A stretch of DNA of 64,000 nucleotides. It comes from Ascaris suum. Lineage: Eukaryota > Nematoda > Chromadorea > Rhabditida > Ascarididae. The stretch lies in contig CM024170.1 in the NCBI GenBank assembly GCA_013433145.1, positions 9,249,366-9,313,365 on the forward strand, in the 5' to 3' direction. A program made the position numbers and the translations under genes. The notes under the pieces are model-generated. The model made no database searches and had not been told where the DNA came from. It saw only the letters and a list, made by a program, of their open reading frames with translations. Below are positions 20,981 to 34,500 of the stretch, in pieces (the stretch's first letter is position 1; each line of letters begins with the position of its first letter).

Positions 20981-23900
20981 TTAATTAAGTGCGAGACCGA
21001 CCGATGAACGCTTAAGAAAAGGCATCTGAAGACTGTGGTCGAATCTGAGAGAACAATAATCACTTTTCACGGATCTCTATTAATGGGAAACTTCGGATGT
21101 ATAAGCAGGCAAATGCGTGAATACTGATAGCAAATGCTAATAAAAAAAAAACTAGCTAGAACGATTCACTTACGCCTTTGAAGAATCGGCACTCATGAAT
21201 GATGGGCTATTACTGCCGATCGAGCTGGTAGCGTTCACACGATGCTGAAATCCTTTTGATTTCCACGAGAAAATCTTGTTCGAGAGGAGAGAAGTTGCTA
21301 AAGGTTGCGAAGGACAACGATGATGCCAATGGATCAACTCAAACGCCTTCAACGAAAAATAGGCACTTGAGAGCGAACTTGCTCCTGCATCATTCGAATG
21401 CTCTTGAAGAAAAGGCTTTTCATCGAAAACGATGCGATTAAACAATCTAAGCAGGAAAATGAATCAAGAAGAAATATAGCAAAAGTGAAGGAAATAAGGT
21501 GATATGCCTATATTGGGTCAGTCAGCATAATAACAACGGCATCCTCTCTCTCTCGACTCTCCTTAATGTCACTGAAGTCAAGGAGAAATTAAGTTAATAA
21601 TACCTGGTTGGTTTCCTGTGATACGCGAATCAACTGCATGCTCTCGTCAAATTGTTTTGCTGCCCTCCCAAGGATCCGCGAAAGGTCAAAAAGTGTCCTT
21701 AAAACAGCAGTGATATCTATGAGATAACAATATTCCGTCTATCTATTTACAAACCAAAATTAACTATAAACACCAACGAATCTGTGAATCTTTTTAGCAA
21801 GGAGTTGATCGCAATGAACGTTATCGGCCTGAAAGCATCCGCTCATAAACTGCGCATTAAAGATGAAATAAAATGTGCGCTCTCGGGCAGCATTAAATAA
21901 TTTCACAAATATGACCTCGAAATCAATAAATTTTTCATTCTATGTTAATATCGGCTATGTTCTAACAGAACGCCCAAAGCATAAATACGACTGATTTGAT
22001 AGTAACTGATGCTCTATTAAAGACCATATATAAAAGGCACTGACAACCGGACCAAATACATAAATGAACAATGCGACAACAAAAACAATGACCGATGACC
22101 ATTAATCATGAATGCATCTGGCAAACGAGAAGGAAAAACAATTTCTTGTTTCGGCTAGCTTCTGTCCGGCTTTTCTGCGCATATATACAGCACCTTATAA
22201 GGGCCTCAGAATGTTTTAATAATGGAAAACTGTAACAACCATTCACCTTAGTATTTGTTCGATATGTTCGACCAAGAGCGCTCGAATTCGAGTGGCTGTT
22301 TGCTCATGCAAAGCGATGACGTTACGCAGTGAATTAAACACCAAACGGCTGTAAACGACACGAGTTCAGCCATCCACTTCATACCTAATCAAAAATGTTA
22401 GTAGCTTTCAGAAAATTTGCCGATCGGCGATGCGTTACTAAATATTCCTTTCCGCTCTTTCTCATCTTCAGTGGTTACGACTGTTCTCTCGCCTCAAAAT
22501 GCACATCACTTGCTTGAGTAGGCAACTCCTCATGACAGCGAACCAATAACGGCGCTTTTGGCATACCTAGAGAGAGTTACATGACTTTCTTCCTTGACTT
22601 GCCTTTGGCAAAGCTCCTAGATCGCATCGCCATCATCATTTCTCACATCTGAATCTGATTTTGGTGTCCGTCACCTGACGATTAAGCAGCTGGGCTCACA
22701 TTCAACACGTTCCCTGCCGATCACCTTCACCACAATATCCATACTGAGCGAATTTATTTGTTTTTATTGTGCAGCCCATATTTTCACAACCACAAAAACG
22801 AACACCAACTTACCAATCAGTATCGATGAGCAAACTATTTTTCGGCAAAACACCTGCACGTGAGTCGATCGTTCTATTTCTCTGAAATAACATATTCTAT
22901 ATTCAGTTAAACTTATATAATAAATGGAACACAGCTCTTCTCTTTTCGTACATGCAGCAAAAACATTTTGGCTGATCGACAGAATTATAAGCAAAGTGAA
23001 CATCACTGAAACGACAGTCCAATTAATTCGTAATTCGGATACCGACCGGTCGCCTATTGCAAGGGTGTCCAGAAACAATACCAACAAGATCCATTTTGAA
23101 TGGAACACTTAAAAAATTGCGTAATTTCAAAGCCGCAAAAAAAACAAATATTGCACGTGGTTCCACGTGACATTTCCAAACTCGGTCTATGGCAAGACCG
23201 CAGCCAATGCAGACAGAAAGACCGAATTCGCCCTTCCCCTTCAAGCCATAAATCAACAATGAAGTCATATACTATCGCAAACGAATACTAACCTCCTTCA
23301 AACTTAAAGTCATTCGTAGGCTCATTTGAAGAAGCTCGCAATTATGTCCTCATTACGTTACTATATTGCTGACATACCATTACTTGAAAATTTCACTCTT
23401 TCTTCGAAATCGGAATGATCTTTGCGGTTTGCACAACGTCTGGAATGAGTTCCACTCAAGGTGTCTTTATGTTTCCCATTCTACTAAACGTATTTCTTTC
23501 CTTCTTAAGCAGAACATTGTTTGGAAAGACTCCTCTTTCAGCCGCGCGATGGTAACTGAGCTAAAAACTTACGATGACAGTTTCGAGCTTCTCTTTTTGC
23601 GATGGATGTTTCGGTATTTTCACGGCCTCCAACGTCTTAATCGCCGCTTTAATGTCACTCAAATTTTTACCTATGCCACTGACTGCCGCTGAAATGAATT
23701 ACAATAATATCCCGTGCTACAGCAATACTCAACCTATGAGATCATCAAATACAATTGCAAATTAATAGCATGCAATAATGTAAACGGTTAAAATATCTCA
23801 ACTCTTTTTCGAATTTTCCAACGCCACTCAAGAATCTTTTTGAACCTCATCAGCATGAAACGCAAGTAAATGCGGCAAAGAACAGGTAAGTAACACGACA

Positions 23901-26900
23901 CAAAGTAGGCAGAGATCAAACAGACTTGCTCAGTGAATAACGCGAAGTCTGCCCAGCCACAAAGTATGCCTGAAGAACATCCCATCATCTTGTTCCTATG
24001 CCAAAGTATTCTACGGAAAAAAAGCTCCCGATACGTCCATACCAAATGAAAATGTAGGATAAGGATCAAAAGCTATTTGACTTCTAATGAAGAATGCGAC
24101 TCGAACACATGACAATTCAACAAGTGATTTGCAGAATACGGATGCGACCGCCAACTGGCAGTAACTAAATGCATGTTGTCGCTGATTGCGACATAGACGA
24201 GTGCAGATGAAGATCGGATGAGGGGGTTGAGGTTTACGAACATATGGCCCTAATCCGCGAAAAAAAGTCATGCGAGAGCTCATCTTCTATTACTGTTACT
24301 GCATCCGACCTGCAAACTGACTGAACAAGCCAACTCACCTCCATTCTCATTGAGTTCATTGACAGCTTGTCGGACGTTGTTTTCAATGGCGTTCCTTTCT
24401 TGCGGTGTTTGTGAGAGAAGACTAAGTGCAGCGGACTGTACCCTAACCGCATCGACAATCTTACGAGCCGAGTTCAGATCCTTGAAGATGCCTTCATGCT
24501 GCGCTGCCAGTACGCCCCAGAACGCATCACAGAAAGGTGTGATGGAGGCAACGAACTCACCGAACGCGCTCACCTGTTGTTCTATACGTAGCACGTTTGC
24601 AATTGCAAATCGTGTCTCACGACCTGAATCTCGAAGATCCTCCAGGAGTGGTACCAGGCACGCTACAAGTTGTTTCATTATGATATGCTAACGACCTCTG
24701 GTTAAAAAGGAAAGGTGGATCGTGCAAAACTGTTGACGTTCACGTGTGAGACCACCAAAGATGCAATTAATTAATCAATGGGTTAAAAGAAAAAGTAAAA
24801 ACACAACAATATATAATGAGATTGCGATGGATGAAGTGAAGGTTGTATATGGCCAAGGAGGTCAGCAAACAAATGAAAGTTATGGAAGCGTAGGCAGATG
24901 GCTTTACGCATAAAACATTTCATTCTACGCATCAGACGGCCGTGATTTTAAGCCTCAGTGTAACCTTCAAATCAAACTGCCATGTCGGTCCATGAGACAG
25001 CCCAAAATTATAAAATGGGAAGAAATCGATCACGAGTTCTCATCTGTGCTAGTTACATCTTTAATAGCTTATTTTGTAATGACATCCATTCCATTTATCT
25101 ATCGTCTCACATCGACTATTCTTAACCTGGTGCAATAAATGTGCTTAGAACTTGATCCCTGTTCACAGCAATCGAAACATCTTAAAAAATACGACGAGGT
25201 GACATCACCATGCCGACGATGCCTCCCTCTTTCAACGAAGAGGTGGCACTTCAAAATAAACGGAAAAGCATAGAACAGGAACTAGCACGATACATGGGCT
25301 TTTGGAATTCCATTCCGTTGACTCGTAACTTTCGTAATTTACTAATAAAAATGAAAATATTACAATAATGCAGTCATGTGTTAAGCGAACCGACCTTCCA
25401 CTTCAATGCTGTTCTATAGAGGATTCATTTTGTTGCCATTTTGTGATTCGACCGATTGTAAAACGCGGCTAATTATTATGTACAATTAGGTGTTTATACT
25501 GTTTATACTGCTTTTGAAAGTGCTGGACAAACACTAAATTCGATGTAATGAGTCCCACACTGCAGAATCTACTCAACAAATCTTGCAACTATAGTTCTGC
25601 AGGCTCCCAAGTTGAAATTACCGGGAGGGTACACAGGAACACACATACATACGAGGAGAGGTGAATTCGACCTTATCCCCTTGCAAATGCAAACTTTTAA
25701 AAATGCATAAAAACTAATGACAAAGACGCACTAGCTGGCTTCGGTGGACGCACGGGGAGAACGAATGTGTCCTTCTCTTTGATCAGCGCCAATACTGCGA
25801 TCTGAGAGGACTGTTCAACAATTCCTCTTAGAAGCGGTGAGAGTCGAGCCGTTGCCGATCCCGACGGCATTGCCAATACACATACGACGTCATAATCAGG
25901 GAACCGTTTTCGCATATCCTGATCAAAATAATTCCTGAAATATAAAATCAGAAAGCCATGCTTCTCCTCCATCCCTCCTTCTCAGGGGCCACACTCCGCC
26001 TGGAAGAAGTCACGTATGTATATCAAAAGAAAAACAATCAAAGTCTGGAGTATTAAAAAACAACATTAAACTAAGCCAGGCAATGTTAACAGCTTAAAAG
26101 TATGAAACTCAGCATTATAATTCCCAATAAGCAACTCGAGTTACAAGAACTACTAATAAACTGGCAACAAACTAGGAAGAAAAATGAAATGAAGGAACCT
26201 CTCAACTACAACTTTTCTTCGAATGAAACGCTGTCCCTAAGGCCACAAATTGTTTAGATCCTTTTATATACAGCAAGTCAAATGTATGCCCACTTGGGAA
26301 AATTCCGAATGCTACAACCCTCAGGCGTCGATAACGACGGAAGAGACGTCAAACTAGACGATGTTCGTTACCTTTCAAAATGTACTGCAGCTGATGTGTC
26401 GAAATATTCCTCGAGAGTAATTGTGTTTGGAAGGAAAAGTTTGAACCGTCGCAGAGATGTCAATTCGAGACAGAACTGCGAAAATTTTTCGAACGTTAAT
26501 CGTGTCGACAGCCGTCGATCGAATAAACGTCGAAGGAATTCACACAGCACGCGTTGCAGACTCCTATAACGAAATGTAGTGCAACTGACATTATCATCAA
26601 CATAGAGGACGCTTTACCTAGCTTTTTTACGGCAAGCACTCGTTTATTGATATTTTTAAACGCACAGACCAGTCGATTGATGACTCTTCAAAGTAGCCCT
26701 CTCTAAAAACAGAAATTAGTTCCCAACGGAGGGTTGAGGAAAGGGCTAGACCAGTACTCCGATAAATATTTTTTGAACAGAAGAGCACCAAGGTGTCGAT
26801 GAATTCATTTCAGCCAAAGGAATAGAATAAAAAATTGATACTGTAATGGAACTCGCCTTTCCTCATCGCTATTATTTCAAAGCGAGAACGAGGCGCATGC

Positions 26901-29900
26901 GCGACAACACCTTAGGTGGACCAAAAAGAAAAAAATTCTGGTCCGGAATAGTTGGAACCTGCAAGAACTTAGTACCACGGTCGCCTTTAGTTTTTTTTCT
27001 ATATCGGCAGCAGTTCATGACATGATGTGAAGTAATCAAAGAAAGTAGACAACGAACTCAGGATAAGAGCATCGATCTTGTGGCAACTCTCTGCTCCACA
27101 CGAACGTTCCGTCAACACCTGCGTGCCCGCAAACGACGTCCGGAGGTCGACAAGTCATCATATTATGCATACCTGCACTGTCGGCCGGTCCTGCAATTCA
27201 TTACTTCATCACCCACTTACTTATCTGACCTCTGCTCTTCATCGTCAATATCGATCGGTATTCAGTACAGACAGATCTGTTTAGTTTCGCAGCTGCAAAA
27301 CATAGCTGTCAAAGCTTTGTAAAAGGTTCAAACAGGATGCAAAGTAGATATAAAAAGCAAACAAAATTTTGAAATTAAACAAACCATTAGCCGGAAGGAA
27401 TGGAAGTAGACCAGTAGCACACTCGAAAATCGTGCACCCCACCGACCATAGATCACATTCATCTTTCGTATAAGTTAGTGCGCGAGAATTGCGTGCCAAA
27501 TTTGCAGCCGTATATTCATTCTGGAAATTTGCATACATCGACCTCATTCTTTCTTGTTAATTGGTTCTAAGACTTTTTAAAAACCTCTGCCAAAATGGGC
27601 CATCACAAATGTGTTGCTCAAAGCAAGACCTTTCAGTTTTCAATTTCAGTCCATTCATTCGGAATAATAGCAGCACTGCGGTTATTCGACGACAAATCCA
27701 AATATTATTATTATTATATTATTATATTATTATTGTAAACACTTAACATGTAAAAATGTTTACAATAATAATAATAGTAATAGTAATAGTAAAATTATTG
27801 CTGTTACTATCAGTTGCAACTGAAATGACTTGATTCATACGTCATTCACAACCGTTTCATATAGACATACCAGATATCCAGGAGTTCCACAAATCGTGTG
27901 TAGAGGCTGTGTAGAGCTGTCTATTATACGAGATCCGCCGAAATCACATAACTTGAACACCATGCTGAACAAAGTGGTCATATGTGACAGAGCATGCGCT
28001 GTGTTTAAAATAACTGAAATAATTCGGACCTTCAGGTCACAAAAGATTTCACGCACTGACGATGACTGTCAACATCGCTTTCATTCCCACATACCGCTTA
28101 ATGTTTACAGGCACGCTATGCATCCATCATCTAGCCACGATAAAAATGTTGTTCCTTTATTTATTTTAACAGAGGAGTAAACAATGTTCATAAGAACTTT
28201 CTAATATACCGAGATGACTCCACATCACCAGCTTATGCAACAAATAATAAAATCCCAGAAAAAGATTTTAACTGCTTAGCACCCATAAAACGCATTGACT
28301 CGTTGTTCTATAGTCATCTTATGCTTTAAAACAAACCATAAGGATCCCCTCAGACCCTTATTACTTAAAAAATTAGACACCCGCAAAATAGGATTATCTG
28401 TTTCGTTTACTCTTTCCGCAGCCCCTTGAGCAAAGACTTCATGAATAAACTACTATAATATGTGAAACTATAAAGAAAACTTCAGATTAGATAAAGATAG
28501 ACCAACCCATCCCAAGAATGGCAGATGAGAATATTTGCTGGCTTCAAATCACGATGTGCCACCATCCTTCTGTTCAGATATGATAAGCCACGTTCTGAAA
28601 AATTGCCCTCAATATTAACCCCGAAAGATCCCTTCTTCCCCCTCAAATCTGCAGGTTAAATGATATATATAAACTTTATTCCAAATACTTGCTGTACACA
28701 AACTTTTAATGCATCAAAAACATGATAGCTTGGACTGATTTCTGAAACATTTTTTGCTACGAATGCGACCATCAAATGGAAAACATTTTTTGATTAACTA
28801 AACGACTGATTGATCACTCGCCATCTTCACTTTATTTCTACGTGAAAAATCGTAACTTTCATGAAACTGAATTAGTCAGCGCAGTGTCCCATAGATATGA
28901 TGCAATTTCCTTAGTGACTTGTGGTTTCAGCGAACTGGAAGTTTCCGGTTTCGCTTCGCTTTTTATTCTTTAATCCATCGAACAGACAAGTTGACGATGA
29001 AAGTTATGCAGAAACAGAACGTACGATGAGAATGCAAAAATATAAACTTCTGCTCACAACGAATTAGCAGATAACAGTGTTAGCAGAGCTAAAAGCATCG
29101 ATATCGAAGAAGGAAAGAGACGAAAATCCCCACATTTTATTATGCAGTCATTTCCTGCTTCTACGAACGTAACGCCTAATCCAGCACAACATTCTCTTTC
29201 ACATCATTCAATTTTTCATTTGTACTGCGCATATTTCATTCAGCAGTGAGACTTTAACCATCAAATTATTTCCCTCTCAAAATGCTCGAACACTCTATTC
29301 TTCTTCATTTCAAAATGCGATCAATCACCGAAGTCCACATCTGTTTGTTCAGAAAATGCTCAACAAACCACAACCGAGTCCTTTAGAAAAAAGAAATGAA
29401 TCGAACTTAACAAAAAAGTTTATAAAACATCAGCAGACTCCTCGAAGAGCAGAAATACAACTTGCTCTCATTTATGGAAGTTTTGAAGTTTTGAAGCAAA
29501 ATGCCTAATACTTCATTTTATGTTTTTGCAATCACACATGTTCGCAAAATCACATTAAATACCTCAAAGTTTTTAATAAATACCCGAGAGTCGAATTTCA
29601 AAATGTACATTAAAAGTGAAAATCAAGGATTTGAATTAAAATTTCGATTAAACGAACCGAGGTGAGTGATGAGTAGAATGAGCATTTCATAGGGAAGGCC
29701 GAAATAGTTCTCTGCCTTGTTCAGTTCATCGCGTACGTTACTCTCGGCCAACTCCATTATTATCGCCGATCGACCACTTCCATCTATCAGCTAAACCATC
29801 AGTCAGCGTTTTACCGGGACATCAATTCAGCAACATCAAAAGTCAACATTCAACCTTAGTGTTATGAGGCTCAGCAATACTGTGTTCGCAAGCACGTGTA

Positions 29901-31570
29901 TACCGGTGATACGCCTACCAAGATGGTAAACGTGCGCTATGTGAGGCAACCCGTTGGTCAGAACATTGATCAATTGTGCTACTCTAAACGCTGCAGTGAA
30001 GGTAAGGCAACCCCGTATCACTAACCGCTCAGGAAACATCCCGCAGATGCTTCCTGTGTATGTAGATGCGCGGATGAATATAAGTACCCGTATCTAACCT
30101 CATACCAAGTATACTTTAGCTGAATACCGATGCAACAAAGCATGGCGTGCACTGCTTATCAATTACAACAGTTCGTGCTCACAACAAAAACTAGAATGCA
30201 AGTGCGATGTGACTTCAACTTCAGATAGTTCTTAGGAAAGTTTTTGTGACCGAAAGGCTTTTGAAAGTCGCTGCACTCGAAATAATTCGGTAATGAATCA
30301 CTATTGCATTGAGCTATAAAAACAAAGCATAAATATATCGAGATTCCATCCATATCGATAACGTTAATGGAGACGCCAAACGTGAAACATCCTATTTTTC
30401 AGTCGATTCACCGCGCTCTTTTGATGCCTCACCTTAGCAACGAATTTCTTTCACAAGTGAGCAATGCAAATGCCAAATGCCATCTCTATCCCTCCCCCCA
30501 CTCCCTCATAAGAAAGCAATTATCATTTCAAACGAATAATTATATAGTCGACGCTGGTGATAAAATCAACCGTCCACACATAGACACTTCATGTCACAGC
30601 GTATCTGTGAAAGAAATATCAAAGATATGCGGAATGAAGCGGCACCCGCTAACCTGTTGAGCAGCGAGGTATTTGACGATATACGGGGAGTCCAAGCTTC
30701 GTAACAAAGCGATCTCTCGTTGGTGTGCTACGTCATCATGCATCTCACACGTCTTCACAGCCACAAATTCTCCTGTTTCTCGATGTCTTCCTTTGTGCAC
30801 CTTTAATTTGTTCATGCAGACAATAAACACTTCTTTCAATAAAAACCCTTAAATGATTATAGATTAAAAAATGGGAAACCAGCTAAGTGAATCAAATGGC
30901 ATATAAAACTCCTAAGGCAGATCCAACAAAAGCGCCAAGTGCTTCAAGGTAAAGCAGAAAGTCCTTCATATGCGGATGAAGAAAAAATTCTCCTTCTTCC
31001 AGAGACATCTACCATCTCCAATAACAACGGCAATTTAGAATTTCTCTACTTTCCGTTTTCTCAAAAACCTTATAAGCAATTGATGACCACAGACATTGAG
31101 AATATTAGAAACACCGCTGAAAACAGACCACCACATAGTTATAAATAGTCATCATATCACAGAAAACTAATCTATAGTGGCAAACATCTGCAGTTAATCC
31201 GAAATTTCAGCACAAAAGTTTTCCAGCAGCAAAACAGTCAACTCTTCAATCACTCACATAAACGAATTCAACAAAACGCACAGGATAAATTATATCCATA
31301 CCGCTCCTCACTGCACACCACTACTCGTTTGAAATGCACCAGTCCAATTCACGTTTCTCATTTTTCAATTGTCAACCGCGGCATATTCTTATGAGCAATG
31401 AAGCAGTGGACGATAATGCGACTGCACGACAATCACAATCATGTCAACAACGAGAGCAATCGACAGTGAAAACGCACCTGACCAAAAGAGCCGCGTCCCA
31501 CCATATCGGTACCCCTTTCTGTCCAAAAGTAATCTTGTGTGTAGGAGACCAGCCCCACTGGACTTGACAT
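20981..31570 (-). CDS. ikke-1: TBK1/IKK-epsilon-type serine/threonine protein kinase (spliced gene)
   Basis: Kinase exons: 31478-31570 (start; glycine loop GRGSFGQV), 30654-30800 (VAVK lysine, helix-C REIALL), 29658-29790 (YFGLPYEMLILL, as TBK1's GLPESEFL), 28507-28594 (HRDLKPANIL), 27871-27964 (DFGGSR; ICGTPGY), 27385-27520 (DLWSVGCTIFECATGLLPF), about 27054-27190 (VWSRELP), 26372-26563 (SLQRVL, FKLFLPNTITLEEYF, entering the ubiquitin-like region). Then about 25754-25934, 24339-24687, 23573-23688, a weak 22479-22528, 22247-22348, 21604-21697, 21174-21244 and 20981-21044, mostly helical like the TBK1 scaffold domain. Phases agree at most junctions. Exon 7 to 8 does not fit, and the donor of the 25.8 kb exon is ambiguous. 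About 700 residues, close to TBK1. Catalytic Lys, HRD Asp and DFG are present. Thr sits where TBK1 has activation-loop Ser172. The ATG at 24678 has a strong acceptor 22 bases upstream, so the helical part could be a separate gene. The C. elegans counterpart is ikke-1. Confidence 0.85.
27704..27789. repeat. Inverted repeat in a kinase intron
   Basis: A 15-base perfect arm at 27726-27740 pairs with 27758-27772 across a 17-base loop. Both arms extend imperfectly into ATT/AAT trinucleotide repeats. It lies in the intron between exons 5 and 6 of the kinase gene. Confidence 0.8.
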
Positions 31571-31586
31571 CTCGACCCTAAAGCAC
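31571..31586 (-). promoter_or_regulatory. Probable spliced-leader acceptor of the kinase mRNA
   Basis: On the minus strand TGTGCTTTAG ends 7 bases before the start ATG at 31570. It fits a trans-splice acceptor, though a 5' UTR intron end is possible. Confidence 0.45.
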
Positions 31587-34500
31587 AATCCTTTAAAGAG
31601 TAGGACAATGCATAACGTTGAATTATATTCAGCCTGAGCCTTTTTTGCAGCCATCTTAAGAATGGAGATTGTCTCAATAACGAAAAACAACAACAATAAA
31701 AGAAAAAAGATCAAACATTGAGCATAAAAGTATAGAGAGGGGAAATTAGGATTTAAAAACTCTTGAATGATACGTGACGCCATTATGTTACAGAGAATCA
31801 GATTGCATAGAAATAATCGAAATGACGACCCATAAAAATCAAATATACTGCAATCAATCTAAACTACACTATCACCACTTTTGTACTTCAAACTGCTATC
31901 GTTACTTCAATTAGCTGATTCAATGGCGGAACTAGAGCTCAACATAAATTCTACATCAATAACGAAAGATGAGCGGAAAAAAGTGCCACCTAGCTAAGTG
32001 AATGGTCAATAACTGTTATGGATTTGAAATCTCCAACAATAAGCTAACGTATCAATAAACTCAGCTGCAGTAAGCACTGTCCACCTTTAAAGTGAAGGAC
32101 CGTTTAGGGCAATAACAGAATGTTTGGTGAAGATTTTAGCTTGCATGATTGTTGATGGGAAGGATATGTGCATCAACATAACACTTTAAAATTAATAGCA
32201 TGTTAGTTACAAATAAATAAAGCTTCATCATATTACATAATTGAGCTTGGAGAATAAATGAACGGAACGATTCGACAATACCGATTTGGGGGGCGAACGG
32301 AGGAGGGGAAGAATAATAGTGATGAAAAGCCTTTTATGCAAATCATTTATATGACGATAAAGTTTCTGTCTTTATGTAAACTTCCAGATGAAAGGTGAAG
32401 CTTCAATCAATGCAAAGCGGTTCCAGTACATTTAAGAAGGGGAACGAAAAGCAGTTAACATGTCGTTAATAAATAACGTGATTAACACCACCTTAATGGT
32501 GCGTGATGCGTCTAACGGCGCAAAATGAGTTCAGAATCAAAAGCATGCTCTAAATGAATCGACAGCAAACTATGCTAACCATATGTCAAGATATCAGTGA
32601 ATAAAAGGTGTACCTTTTAGAAAATGTAAGAAGGTTTATTCTCTTGTTTTGAAGGCTCACTAACACGATAGTTTTCTTAACTGGATTCTCAATTATAAAA
32701 ACTCCCTGACTTCCGACTCCTTTCTTCCAACTAAAGAGAATAAAACCTGGGAATCTATGGCCCCCAAAACAATGACCCTAAAAAAATAAAACAAAGGAAC
32801 GTTTATTCGTGACATATAACAGAGTGCGAACGCCATATGACAGATGGTTGGAAGAGCCATACGAGACGCGTTCAACGACGCAATGCGGTCTCTTTTCTCG
32901 ACGACCGTTATCTTACGTTAGTCGGTGATTCATCACGGCTCAAATGACCGTCTTTTCTGTGCACTATGAACAACACCATCATACACACAACAGTCACCTT
33001 AATAGTAGTGGGACGCACACATACAAACTATTGTTGTCATAGCTGTGTTATATTGCAGCACTTCTGTGCAGCGCAATTCTTGAACACTTCGAAATACGAC
33101 AAACATGCCATACTTAACTACCGTCCTATGAACATATTAGTGACGCACTGTTCCCATTCGACGACTGTTGCCCCGATCGTCTCCTTCCCCCTTCCCATCT
33201 CTCCCTTTACCCCCATATTACTACAGAACCTCTTCCCGTCTTGTCTACGCTTATCATTCACATCATCACTATGAAACGGTGAACCGTGAGACTAAAGAAA
33301 CTTGGAACTGTTGCATAATAGTACCAGAATTAAGACTGTCAACTCGGTGTTTTCAAGAGTAATTCATGTAAACGATGTCGATCGCAATAAGCTGAAGTGT
33401 TCTCAAATGGTTACGTTAAAATAAGCTTCAATAACTGAATACACTTTTTGCGCATTATTCATCAAAATTGTTTACTTACATTTTTGCAGCGAATCGGCGA
33501 TGAAACGAAGACAACAATGAGAGGATCCGTCTCAGTGATCTCTATATAAAAACCCGTAGATTCACCAACTTTTCCGTCTCGAAGTACACAGCACACAAAT
33601 ATTATCGCCTATGAATGAAACGAGAGCACACATTAAAAAACCAAGTGCAAAATTTTGCATTTTTAAATCATCCATTTGAATAGTTGCCAATTTGTTATCG
33701 TTTTAAAAACTCGAAAAAGAAAGTATAAATACTAATGCAGCGCTGAAATTCGAACAAATGTTCACATCGATACTTACATATTGAAAAATTATTTCCATTT
33801 CATTAAATCTTTGCAGATATTTGAATATTGGAGAGTGAATATATTATTCTTATAGATTCCAAATGCTAATTTTTGACTGATCAAACGTTAATTCGCAACA
33901 CGATTAATTGCTAAACAAATCTATCCATACTGAAATATGTGTAAAGCACTCGTTTTAATGCGATATTTTAAATTTAGTCTATCCATTGCGTTATGCCAAA
34001 TATGCGACAGCGCATTACGCCGACTTCGTTTATGTATGTGTATATGTTCACCTATATCCTTTCATATCCGTCAGTCTATTTGTGTGTCTTTCTGTTTATC
34101 AGACTGACAATCTCACTTCGGGAACTGCTTAAGCTGCAATTGTGGAATTCGATCGTTGTAATCTCTATCTGAGATAATTCTCATATAGCAGTAATGCATA
34201 TTGATCCATCTACTCTGCAGAAATTTCGGATGCTTTAAACGCACGAAAAGTTTGCATGGATTTAACATCACTTGATTTTCCATTAACATCGATCGGCTTA
34301 CTGTGAAACGAACCTTTTATCACCTTATTGGAATGCAAAAAACACATATAGGTGGTGTTCTGTTGCAGCTAATGTGATGCTTCTCCATTTCTTATCTCTT
34401 TGATAAGCAAATTTTTTGGCTGCTATTCTTTTCACATCTTCCTCTTGCGTAGATTATTAATTGCTCGCCCACCTTTCTCCCCAAAGTGCACGCCCATCAC

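Noticed and set aside
22764..23112. 114-codon minus-strand frame with hydrophobic segments between kinase exons
   Set aside because: Its splice phases do not join to the flanking scaffold exons and its composition is unlike theirs.
24090..24180. tRNA-like word on the minus strand (GTGTTCGAGTC)
   Set aside because: Only a B-box-like stretch is present; no paired acceptor stem or anticodon arm could be built.
25139..25370. Short plus-strand frames starting near 25139 and 25210
   Set aside because: They are 44 and 53 codons, overlap in different frames, and lie inside a kinase intron with no family match.
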